A stretch of DNA of 64,000 bases from assembly GCA_900095095.1 (NCBI GenBank), contig FMBT01000477.1:1-64000 (forward strand), given 5' to 3'. Position numbers and translations under genes: made by a program. Below, piece after piece: positions 37,401 through 48,600 of the stretch (position 1 is the stretch's first letter; each line of letters begins with the position of its first letter). Below the pieces are notes generated by a model, which searched no databases, was not told the origin of the DNA, and saw only the letters and a list, made by a program, of their open reading frames with translations. This DNA is from Fragilariopsis cylindrus CCMP1102 (Eukaryota; Bacillariophyta; Bacillariophyceae; Bacillariales; Bacillariaceae).

Positions 37401-40317
37401 AACAACCTCCCTCGCAAGATAAAACTGAACAGGAGGGGGATGTACAGGACTCTAATCTGAAAGAAATACAGATGACTACAGGATACGACGTTTTCGAACC
37501 CGATGTGCGTAGATCTAATGCAACTCACAGATGGCAGTCATTTTTGTTCGATGAACACTTTCAAACGTTTCTTGGAAGTCTACTTCATCACTGCCGCTTG
37601 CCTAATCAGGATTCCAATCAGTCGATGGATATAGCAGGCAACCCGGAATCCGCCGAAACGAAGAAACCACCGACTTGGCGAAAGAATTTGATCGAAATGC
37701 TTGTGACGTACATGTTCGATGTGTTACTTTACGCAAACACAAGAGCGAATCTCACAGACTGGACAAATACATTAGAAGAAATAATGACTGATGATCAGGA
37801 GTGTGCACAAGCGCTTGCATTTAAAATTGCATCCAAGACTTCATCTGTTGGTGGAAACTGGCTCAGAACTTATCTTTTAGACTGTCCCATCTATCCAGCT
37901 CGTTTTGCTTTCGTTCGCGTTCTCCTGGCAACATTACGATCGTGCTTTTCAATTCCAGAGGAACAAAAGAAGTTAAAAGCATGGATAGAGGCATGGAGAG
38001 ATCAAGTATTACAGATCGATGCAGAAAATAATGCTATTCCTTGCCTTTTACAAGGAAAATTTGCGGAATACGAAAATTTACTTTCATCATCTGCATCTAT
38101 CATCGGCATCAATTTATCTTTTCTTAACGTCTTGATTGACGCATTACCAAGAAGCTGGAAGCAACACCAGGAACTCTTCCTATTCATACGAAACCTTACA
38201 TTTACTGATCCCAAATATGGCGGAAATTACTTTCGGCACGCGATGAAACTAAGTTTGATTCCTGCACGCATGCTTGGCTTTGTCAGTCGCAACGGGTCTC
38301 CAGCTACATTGAGGACGGCATTCCCTGGAGCTACAGTTTCGATCGAGGCTGCAGAAACTCAAGCAAAATCAGAACAGTCTCAGAACCTGATGGGTATGAA
38401 CGGGAATCAAGTAATGAATCACAACACACCCGACTTAAGTTTTCGAGGTAACTCTAATTCGATGGATTTCACACCTTTGTTCGAGTCTATAGGAGTTTTA
38501 ATGGGCATTCCATCTATAATTCCTGCGACATTCCTTGTGGAGAAAGAAGATCAAAGTGGACACAAGGGATTCGTTTTATCTACAAAGGCCACAGTTGCAC
38601 TAACTGAAATCTTTGAAGAGTCGTGCGATGTATCTGTCCAAGGGATGGGGCAACGAGAAATTGAAGATTATCTACACCGGTGTGGCAACGAACAAGTTCC
38701 ACCGCAAAGAATTGTTGATATCATATCGAAGTACAACCCTACATCAAGCGGAGGAAATGGCGGTTCGAAAGGCAGGAACTACATTAATTTGATTGGCTTT
38801 TTAGGCTACTATAGAGATACTGTCCAACGGGGCCAACGGGATGAATTAAAAGTGAGTTAGAATTTTATACTTGTATATTACATTGATTGTTTTGTTTCTC
38901 GTCTTTCCGACACGGGTTGATATATATACATATACATATGTTTATTTATAATCAACCTTTCCCCTCTCTCATTCCTTCCTTCCTTTCATCAAATTAGGTT
39001 CGCGAAGATTTGTATGCACATGGTTTTAGGGCCGATCTCTCGCGAAGACCTCCCGAGCTTAGAATGTCCGTAATGGACGGTCGAGAAGACGCAATAAAAA
39101 CTTGTGAGAGTATTGCACGCGATGTTGCTCAGTTGTTTGACAAGGTTTCGTCTATGGGAAAACTAGCTGACGATGGATTGACCGCCTTCGAAATTTTCCA
39201 TCACCTTCAGACTAACTCGTCGAGTGAACAACTGACTGAATATATATTAGCTGCAGGTCTCGTCCGACGACGTGCTTACTCGGAAAAATTGATCCATAGC
39301 ACCCTCAGACACATCTACCAGGCTCAAACAGGCTGGCATGGCCAAGAAGTTCTAAATACCGCCACCGTGGTCTTAAATACATTGTCTTCAATTTCCGATC
39401 AATACCAACCCGAGCGCATACACTATATTATGTTATGCAGCGATAAATTGACCGAACACAATCACCCTATTGGTTTGTTGGAAGCGGCGAACATCTTTCG
39501 AAATATGAGACCAAGGTCGTCGGGTTCGTACTCACACGAATTATTCGACCCGTATGATCGTTATATTCAGATTTTGAAGCAAATGATGCAAGTTACACCT
39601 GTATTCGAATGGATGGAAGACAATCGCCGATATTGGCAACATATAGAGAGAGACATATTTGAACAATATGGAAATAATGATGGTAACTCATCATCAAGAG
39701 GTGACTTTTCTGGTAGAAGAGATAACGACGATACCGGAAATGCAATACACTTGGACCATAATCACCAACAATCCGATTCTGATGGTATTCCTGGTATCAA
39801 CGAGTCGGAAGACGATGATGATGACGATTCGCGCTTCGACGACAACGTCAACGACAACAACGTGGTGGATCAATATTGTGACATCTCGAAGGTTATCGTG
39901 TCAAATGCAGGTAACGAAGAGGTGAATGGTAACTATATGCGAGACGGTATTTGTGAGGGTGCACATAAATTCAGTAAACACGGGGTATTTAATGGTAGTG
40001 ATTGTACCTATTCGCTTTTCAAATGCAATGTCAGCAACAATACACAGCACTGGTACATCTCTGTCGTTCCCCATGGAACATTACCAGGAACAAGCAATGA
40101 TATTGACTTTTATTCGGCTTCTGTTACGCCGGAATGTCATATTTTCCCTCCATCGAATGGATGGAATAAGGCCGCCGAAGGTATGCATCCCCCTCCAAGT
40201 ATTCAGGTCGAAAAAGAAATTGAACCAACACGGGCACTTTTTTCTGAAAACAACTCACCATCACCAGATGAAGAACAAGAACATCAACAGCAGAATGTCG
40301 GACAATCGTTTGTTTGA
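28483..40317 (+). CDS. Giant USP9X/USP34-type ubiquitin carboxyl-terminal hydrolase
   Basis: Five exons fit: 28483-28654, 29339-32543, 32737-36569, 36707-38851 and 38998-40317. With one base added at 30233-30238 (A6) and one near 35264 they give 3,558 residues. The N-terminal half is helical-solenoid-like with Asn/Ser/Thr inserts. A ubiquitin-like stretch (FTIDVHPLETIYSIKCKIAS) is at about 33837-34086. The catalytic USP domain starts with GLKNQGCTCYMNSVLQQL; the nucleophile Cys codon is 35817-35819. It continues with WQQNDASEF, a zinc ribbon (CKEC...CDNC), LILSLKRFDLDYNT, and the His box GGHYYSF (His codon 37175-37177) with WYRFDDEDVTPFD. All catalytic boxes are intact, so it should cleave ubiquitin from proteins. 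Oddities are a Tudor-like insert between the Cys box and the QQND box, and two copies of an NAG-VNGxY...PGTxxDIDxY module, one near each end. Which animal USP it equals is unclear. Confidence 0.88.
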
Positions 40318-41045
40318 AAAGTACTGTAGTTTTACGAATGCAAGCAAGCAAATTCCAATTGAATAGTAAACCAAAGCTAGCTAGCCATGTAGTCGTTCGA
40401 AAAAATTGGATTGCAGTCTATGGACGTTATCTAGTTTATATAATATATTTACGTACTATATTGCTGTTGCTAGTATGATTCCGTTCGACTCGACTCGTAA
40501 TGGTGGTTTACTTCATTAAATAAACATAGATTTATATTTTATAAAACACATTCAATTTAATTTTCTACTCCAATACCCACTGCAATGATATGATGTTACT
40601 GAAGTTGTGTTTGTCATTTTATTTATATACACAGTATCTACTCGTGAACTGTACGATGTGTGTGCATTGTGTGTACGAGAAAATGCAAATGTCCGCAATA
40701 TTCATATCATCGTCACGTCCGTCCGTCAAACATTTTCCTTAAAATTCGACAAAAATGCAAAAGAGTGCGTACAGAGGAGTACATAGTCCTACATACGTTC
40801 ATATATATAGGTCTTATGATCATAATATACTACACAAGAAAAGATAGCAAAAAACAGAGAGATGATCAACACGCCATAGTTCCATTCTTCGCAATTAATT
40901 ATTATTGTGAGGCGTTCTTTATTTTTAATTATTTTGTAAATTATGAGCATTACAGTACTACCCGCAAGGAGAGAGAGATTGAGATTGAGATAGGCCGATT
41001 GAGATTGAGAGAGAGAGAGATAGGCCGATTGAGAGAGATAAAGAG

Positions 41046-41083
<38 letters not shown>

Positions 41084-41156
41084 AACTCAACTCACTTTCA
41101 TCGATTTCGATTTCGATTTCGACAAAAGAATAAAAAGGCAAGGGAAAACAAAAAAC
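40318..41156. other. Intergenic, (GA)n-rich
   Basis: No gene is seen. Holds the USP 3' UTR and the promoter of the fucosyltransferase-like gene. ATAGGCCGATTGAG occurs twice (about 40990-41040), followed by a (GA)n tract ending near 41080. Confidence 0.5.
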
Positions 41157-41999
41157 ATGCCTACTGCTACTGCTAGTACTACTGCTAGTACTGCTGGTAC
41201 TACAAGAACTGCTACTGACAATAGTAGTGACAATAATACTGACAACGGTGGTGGTGGTGGTAGTGGTGGTGGCGTAAATAATAATAATATTAGTAATAAA
41301 GGATGATGTACAAGAATAAAAGTAAAAGACACAACAGGTTTTTGGGCAATGGCAAAAATAATTGCAATAATAATGACAGAATAAGAAGAAATATAAATAG
41401 TATTACTACACGATATTATATTTTTTTAATGTTTATTCTTATTGGAATAATACTTCAATTCTCTACCATAATAAAAGATTCATCAGTACAAACAATCCAA
41501 CAATATTATAATGACATGCCTACTACCATTACCACCAACACCACCACCACAGTGACAATAACTGCATCTGCATCTGGAGCTACTAGTACTATTCGAGGCG
41601 TTGTACCAGATATAAGTGAATTATCTAAATATATGACAACGACTTATAATAATAATAATAACGACAATAATAATAATAACGACAATACTAATAACGACGA
41701 AAATGAAAATAATGACAATGACGATGACGATGACGATGACGAAGATGATGATCAATTTGCCGAAGAAGAAGAATTTGAAGATGGCGGCATAGAACCACCT
41801 GAATTTGAAGACGGCAGTAGTCAAACAGATGACAATGACAATAACAATGGCAATGGCAATGACAATGACAATGATAAAAACAAAAATGAAAACAAAATGA
41901 AAACAACAATGAAAACAACAACAACAACTTTTACTACAATACAACCTTGCAGAAATGAATGATCCATTATTTAATATAGTACCTGCAACGTATCGTCGA

Positions 42000-42039
<40 letters not shown>

Positions 42040-44326
42040 TACCAAATTGGATGAAAGGTAAGTTTTTATAGTGCTGTTTTTTGTATATCGTTGAGAGTTA
42101 GTGTGTTGAAAAAAAGCGTTTTGAGAGTTTAAGCTATTTTACTACGTTGGATATGAATTTGGATATGAACATGAATTCGGATATGAATTTGGATTTGGTT
42201 GACGCAATACAACGCATGCAATACAAACAAACAAATCGTTTATGTACATTCATAATACTTACCGACCCACCCACTCTCTTTCTTTCCCTCTTTCTTTCCT
42301 TCACTCTCTATCTCCTTTCTATATTATATTACATTAAGAATATTTTGATTGGCATAGGATACAAACATTCAAACTAAATGAAACAAATTGGAATACTGAT
42401 ACAATTCAAACAACATATAAGTCTAGAAAAGACAAAGATAATCCGAATATTAATATAACAATACCAATATCAATACCAGTACCAATGCTATCCTCCTCCA
42501 CCACCAATAATACTAATAATAATACTGCCAACAAATTTCTAATCATACGTTGTTTAAATCAAGATCGATGTGGTGGATTAAGTGATCGAATTAAACCATT
42601 ATTAATGTTTATAGCAGTTGCAGCACATACAAAACGCATCCTTCTAATACGATGGGAACGTCCATATCCACTGGAAGAATATTTAATTCCCAATGAAATT
42701 AATTGGACAGTACCATTCTATATACTAGAAGAATTACAGAAAGATGATTATCACATAAAAATGAAGAGGGGTGGTCAACAAAATTTAATTGGTATGACTA
42801 TATCACGTACATTCTTAGCTGGACCAGCTATACATACTTTTATACGTAATAATAAACATAGTATCGTGGAAGCAAATCTACAACTTGATGATGGTGGTGC
42901 ACGATATTATCAATGTATTGTTGAAACTATGCTTTATAAGAACAATAACAGTAGTAATAATAGTAATAGTAATACTGCTACTAATAATGACGAATATAAT
43001 AATAGTAATACTACCTCTAACAAAATAACTTTCAAACAATACAAAAGACAACAAAATAAGAATAAAAACAAAAGTCATGTTAGATTATTTGATTATTCCA
43101 AATATAAAGAAGATTATTTCCATTGTTGCGGTAAATTTGGTGATAAACTGTTTGGTCATTATTTACTTGATAATGGTATAGAATCCTATAAACGAATATA
43201 TCATGATTTTTTCCAGTCTATATTTAAACCATCTAATAATGTACAATATCTTATAAAGTCAAAAATGAAAAGATCAAATTTAGTACCAGGACAATTTATT
43301 GGTAGTCATTATAGATCCGATTATGGTCCAGGAGAAGCAGAACGTATCGGTAATGATATAATATCAAATTCAGCAATAACACAGGTTCGATGCGCGGCAC
43401 GAATGAGACCTGGTTATCCTGTATACTTTGCTGGTGATTCACAGATAGCAATTAATGCTGTACATAATGATGCATTAGTATTAAAAACAAAAAATAAAAA
43501 TATTACTATTATAACTGCTGCATCAGATATTAATATTGATATTGATACTGACGAGAATAATAATATTGACAATAATAACAACAATAATAATGATACTATT
43601 AAAAACAACAACAAAGTACGTATACAACAACAACAACAACAAACACGATCATCATCGAATAGATCCGGTCCATTACATATTGAATTTGATAAAGGTTCAG
43701 TAGAAGACTTTTATCCAGCATTTGTTGATTTATTAGTCATGGGTAATTCTATGTGTCAATTATACGGTATAGGTGAGTTGAGTGGTTGGTTGAGTTGGGT
43801 TGAGTTGAGTTGAGTTATAATAGTTCTCTAATTTTATAAGTTGTTTATGGTTTAAGTTCAAGAAAAGTATGAGTCTGAGTCATGAGTCGAAAAGATTCAA
43901 TTCAATTCGATTCGTTGAGATTGCGTCTTGTCTCTTCCCCAGTATCATCGTTGCCATCGTTGCCATCGTTGACATTGCGCCCGTTGTTGTAGATATTAAC
44001 TGAAGGTTGGCTTACGTACATTTCTCTTCCTATTTCTTCCCTTCCTTTTTTTCATTCCTTCTGATATACGCTACGTATTATAATTTCGTTGGCTTTTCTT
44101 TTTAAAAGGTGGATTTGGTTCATTTGCATCACTATTAAGTTACAATGCATCATGTTATTATTCAACCATGAAATGTAATGGTAGTGAAGGACATTATTTA
44201 CCAGATAAATGTTGTATGAAAGAATTATACCAAAATAATGCAAAATCAACTAGAATAGGTGATGCAAGACGAAAAAGAAAAGAACAAAAAGAGCTAGCAG
44301 CAAGTTTGAACAATAGTACAGTATAG
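41157..44326 (+). CDS. Type II membrane glycosyltransferase, fucosyltransferase-like
   Basis: Three exons (41157-42057, 42358-43772, 44109-44326) have GT-AG introns of 300 and 336 bases. Four single bases appear missing: GG at 41301, and near 41905, 41945 and 42055. With these the CDS is 846 codons. A cytosolic Thr/Asn/Gly-rich head precedes one membrane anchor (YYIFLMFILIGIILQF), then a long Asn/Asp stem: the plan of a Golgi enzyme. The catalytic part has CGGLSDRIKPLLMFIAVAA, then LLIRWERPYPLEEYL and IPNEINWTVP. Later come FIGSHYRSDYGPGEAERIG, PVYFAGDSQIAINA and DLLVMGNSMCQLYGIGGFG with SLLSYNASC. This GGLxDR...PxPLE...DLxLM layout is that of O-fucosyltransferase/alpha-fucosyltransferase-like proteins that use GDP-fucose. 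The exact linkage and acceptor are unknown. Long Asn runs interrupt the domain. Confidence 0.65.
42000..42040 (+). repeat. (AAT)n trinucleotide run coding poly-Asn
   Basis: About 13 AAT units at the end of exon 1 of the fucosyltransferase-like gene, encoding Asn just before the intron. Confidence 0.85.
43773..43813 (+). repeat. Imperfect (GTTGA)n array at the start of an intron
   Basis: The donor GTGAGTTGAG runs directly into GTTGA/GTTGG pentamers. Confidence 0.75.
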
Positions 44327-45263
44327 TAGTAGTGGTACAACAACTAATTAATATACAGCAGCCTACTACTACCACAATTCAAATTAAAAGTCGTAAGATT
44401 ACAGTACTTCCTCCGTGCAACGCTAACTTCAAGTGTAAAGGAACATTAAAACCTTAAATAAAGATCTACTCACAAAAGAGGTTAAAGTCACAAGTTTCCC
44501 CATCCTCCTTGCAAATTTCGTCTTGAACGTGTTTATACGCGGAAAATTTTCAGACGATAGCGCCTTGAATTAGCGTTGCACGGAAGAAGTAAGTACCCTG
44601 CCAATCCATCACGAATAGATCAATCGTGCAACACAATAGTATTGTGATTTTTAAAGTGAGTTTCTTCCTGCAGCACGTCTTAGCTTCATTGTTGCTAACT
44701 AATATACCAGATAAAAATTAAAGTGTAAACTAGAAATTTATAATATTATATATATTCATTGATACAAAATCACCTCATAATAACTATGTACTATTCCATT
44801 GTACTTCGTACTGGGTTCCGGAACATGATGATGGAAGGATTTGGCTTCCTTTGATAGTCTACAACAACCACATGGTGGAGAAGAATCATCATCACGAAAA
44901 TCGAAAACGCGCGGTTGCGCACGTATTCAAATTCGTACTACAGTACTGTAATATAACTTTCTTACACCATTTTATTCTTTCAACGGAAGATCCTTTCTAT
45001 TCGACGCATTTCTTTTGATACGCACAACACTACTCTCTTAAGCAAAACTTCACCTCAGACTGGATGCCGGAGGAGGCGGCTAAACGGTCGCGAATAATGT
45101 AACCAATCATAAGAGACAGAGAGAGAGGGAGAGAGAGAGAGAGAGAGAGAGAGATCAATACACAACTACTATCACGCAACTTAGTTTTTTCGCCGGAGGA
45201 TACCAATCTTCCCTCCCGGAGGCTACCAATCTTTTAAAGCAAGTGATGCGTGTATGAATAACT
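44327..45263. other. Intergenic, carries a MITE
   Basis: Apart from the MITE at 44407-44589 there is no feature I can support. CCGGAGG-TACCAATCTT occurs twice in tandem at about 45193-45235, and a (GA)n tract lies at about 45117-45154. Confidence 0.5.
44407..44589. mobile_element. Stowaway-like MITE (copy 1), TA target duplication
   Basis: A 183-base non-coding element. The left end reads CTTCCTCCGTGCAACGCTAA. The right end, reverse-complemented, reads CTTCTTCCGTGCAACGCTAA, a 19-of-20 match. It is flanked by TA at 44405-44406 and 44590-44591. TA duplication and a CTYCCTCCGT-like terminus are the marks of Stowaway MITEs, which are moved by Tc1/mariner transposases. No transposase is encoded. 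Confidence 0.75.
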
Positions 45264-45464
45264 TTGTTTAGAGTTAACGATGATTCGACTGCAACAGTCA
45301 TTATGGCTGATGTCCTCACGACTAATGGTGTAGTTCGTGTTATTGGAGAGGTTTTAGTTCCACCATCAATTGGCATTGATGCATTCCTTGAAACTTGCGA
45401 TGGTAGTGGTTCTTCTTCTCATCATCCACATCATACGTTTCCGTTTTGGGAGTTACTGTCATGA
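45264..45464 (+). pseudogene. Fasciclin (FAS1) domain C-terminal remnant
   Basis: The stretch TATVIMADVLTTNGVVRVIG, then EVLVPPSIG, matches the end of a FAS1 domain (ADVxATNGVVHVIDxVLxP), an adhesion domain of secreted or surface proteins. Only about the last 35 residues of the domain are present, followed by a Ser/His-rich tail and TGA. I find no upstream FAS1 coding in the preceding 900 bases, so it looks like a truncated copy or a stray 3' exon. An AG acceptor-like TTTGTTTAG sits right before it. Confidence 0.5.
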
Positions 45465-45672
45465 TTAGTGTTGTTTCTGTTTACTGTAGGCAGCAACAAA
45501 CAAACGATGACTGCAGAAATCATTTAATGAAACGAGATATTATATAGTATATGCTGTGTTAGGACTAGGACTATATGTTGCTCGTGTTGATTATATCATC
45601 ATTGTTTTAAAAAATTACTATATTCAATTATTAATAGATTGCTCAATTGGGACTATTATAGCTATTTGTTTT

Positions 45673-48600
45673 TTACGTATAACCCTTTCCTTTCTCTTTG
45701 ATCTTGACATGTTCGTCGAAGATGATACCCTCCTTCTTGACAGCTTCAAGTATAGGCTCATATATATCTTTTGTTGTTGGCAACAGCACACCGCTTCGAT
45801 GATCCAAATTTCCACAAAGAATCAAATCAGCAGCAACAGCTGCAGGATAACCTACAGTTTTACACATAGCTGTCATAGTGTCTTCTGTTCCAAATGCTTG
45901 TAATGATGAATGATGTTCTTCTATCGTTCCATCTTCAAATTCAGCACCGATTGTATGATGCATAACAACCATATCACGTTCCGACTTACCATATTCTAAT
46001 CGTTCCTCTAAGCGTTGACAGAATAAATCTACGACTGTAGTAGTATTACTTATACGACTTGAGATATCTTCATCATTTCCACTCATACCAAGCCATTGAA
46101 GACATTCTCTAGCACGAATTGATTCTTCTACATTACCATTAGCCGATGCCAGTATAAATTCATCTATGGTACGGGTACCATTATTGGGCGAGTCATGATT
46201 ATTCAATAATATCAAAACATCGTCCCACGAAACGATTCTACTTTCATTATCATTACTATTATTATTGAGTATGAAAGAATCATCAAAGAAGCCCATCTGT
46301 TTAAATACATGCATCAATGAGGAAAATCCACGATAACGAAGTGTGCCACGAAATACTGTATTTGCATCTTCTAATCCATATGTTGTTTGGTAATGTAATG
46401 AATCACGATTTGGTAAGCATTCTAATTCAAAATCATTAGACCAAAATTTATCTTCAAATGGTGTGGCATTCGCCAACAAGTCCTTTCCTAATACTTCAAT
46501 CAATTTTCCATTCAGTAAATACCTTGCATCATTTTGACTTGCCGATATGACACCACGTGGACTCCAACTAAATTTGTACCGTAATGGATTATCTAATGCA
46601 GCTTCCGGTGAAGGTAGACCACCACAGACACTTTTGAAGGATGTTATTTTTCCACCCCGGTCACGTATGCTATTAATTATTTGCATTGCACTACAATGAT
46701 CTGAAGAAAAGAAAAAAAGGGGGGGGGGGGGAGGGAAAGGAGAATAGATATACAGTACAATGGTATATGTTGAGTATAGACAAAAAGCACAGAGAAAATG
46801 AGGGAGAGAGGGGAGCACGATTGATAAACCCATGTGTGTGTGTGTGTGTTAGTCATCCAGTCCAATCCAATCCAATCCAATCCAATCCAATCCAGTCTAA
46901 TCCAACCCATCAACGCAATAAAGTAACTTACCTAAACCAGGATCTAAACCTATTTCATTAAGAATTTTTATACCAGCATTCTTTGCTTTTTCGTGTAATT
47001 GTTGCATTTCATTACTAACATAACTTGCTGTAACTAAATTAACATTTGATTCTATACATAACTCTGCTATTGATGTATGCATCGATGCTGGTAATAAACT
47101 AACAACTATATCGGATTCATTTACAATAAGTTCCTGTAAACGACCACGACCATTCAAATATCAACTTTCTCATACCGACCACTTATTATTCCTGATGCGC
47201 CTCCTGCTAAAGATGATTCTACTACGTCTCTAGCTTCATCTTCATCATTACTTGCAACGATAATGTTATATTTACGATTATTTATCATACTTAGTTTCTT
47301 ATTAGTATCATCACTACCACCACCGCCACCACCACCCGTCAACAAACTAACAACGCTCTTTGATACACGTCCCGACCCTAACAACAATACAGTTTGTCAC
47401 TGCCATTATTATCTTCGACGTACACGGCACCATTGCTACTAGTAGTGATATTGTGCCCACTACCGCTATTACCACCACTACCACTATTACTACCACTATT
47501 TTCTCGTAATACTGCCTTATTATTCTTGTTTGCGACAACAGCGCCACTACCACCGCCGTTATCATCAAGACGATCAAATGTCGCATCCGCAGCTGGGATC
47601 GCATCCACTAATGCATTGATTTTTATTTGAACATCTTCTAACATCGAATTCGAGTTCGAGTTCGAGTTCGAGTCAGCACTATTATTGTTATTAGTAATAC
47701 TTATTTTTAATATAGCTTTTGATTTCGCATGACATTGCACATGACATTCTAAAAATTCAAATACACATTGACTGATTTCTAATACATCTAATATTTGATT
47801 AATCAATCCTGAATCAAATAAATGTCCGTCTAATGATATAATCATTGACGCACCGCCAGAATCAGAATAGGAATCATGCATCTTTTGTTGTTGCTGCTGC
47901 TTGATGGTATATTTCATGATCGGTTCTATGAAAAAAGGAAGAAGAAGAAAGATGAGAAAGACAAGATTTTGAGTACAGCATATGTAGAAACAAGAGGGAA
48001 AGGAAAAGTTAGTCGAGTATGCCAATAATCGCTTCTACTAGCTAGCTAGTTCAGCATTGGGTCGATTTGTGTCAGTTATTGCGATCATATAGTATTATTG
48101 GCTCTCTCTCTCTCCTCTCTCTAAGACTACTACTGTAGCAGCAATAATGGATGGTGGATTTTGTGTTGGGTCGTATAGTAAGGTTCGTAGATAGTGTGTA
48201 CTGTATCTCCAGATGGATGACGGAGAAGGTGGTTGGTTATAACAGTTCGTTCCCATTTTTGTCCATGCATCAAGTGGTATAGCATCCGACACACAGCCTT
48301 TATTGTGATCGACCGGTGTCATCTCGTCCGAAAGTCAATCGAATCGAAACAAAACGAATCGACACGAAAAGAATCGATTGATTCGTAGGGTGAATAAACT
48401 TAAACTTGACTTCAAACTGAATCAACTTGTCTTGTCTTGTCTTGAAAGTGATACTACAATAACAGAACGTAAACTGATAATGCAACGTTGTAAACTTAAC
48501 TTACCTAAATATTTATATTTCTCAGTGAATGTACCTGCATTTGTAGTTATTAATGCATTTTTTAAGGATTGTGACAACTTTGATGCATCCACGAATGTTG

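Noticed and set aside
42147-42206. Met-Asp-Asn-Leu repeat frame (MDMNLDMNMNSDMN)
   Set aside because: It lies inside intron 1 of the fucosyltransferase-like gene and is a simple hexamer-type repeat.
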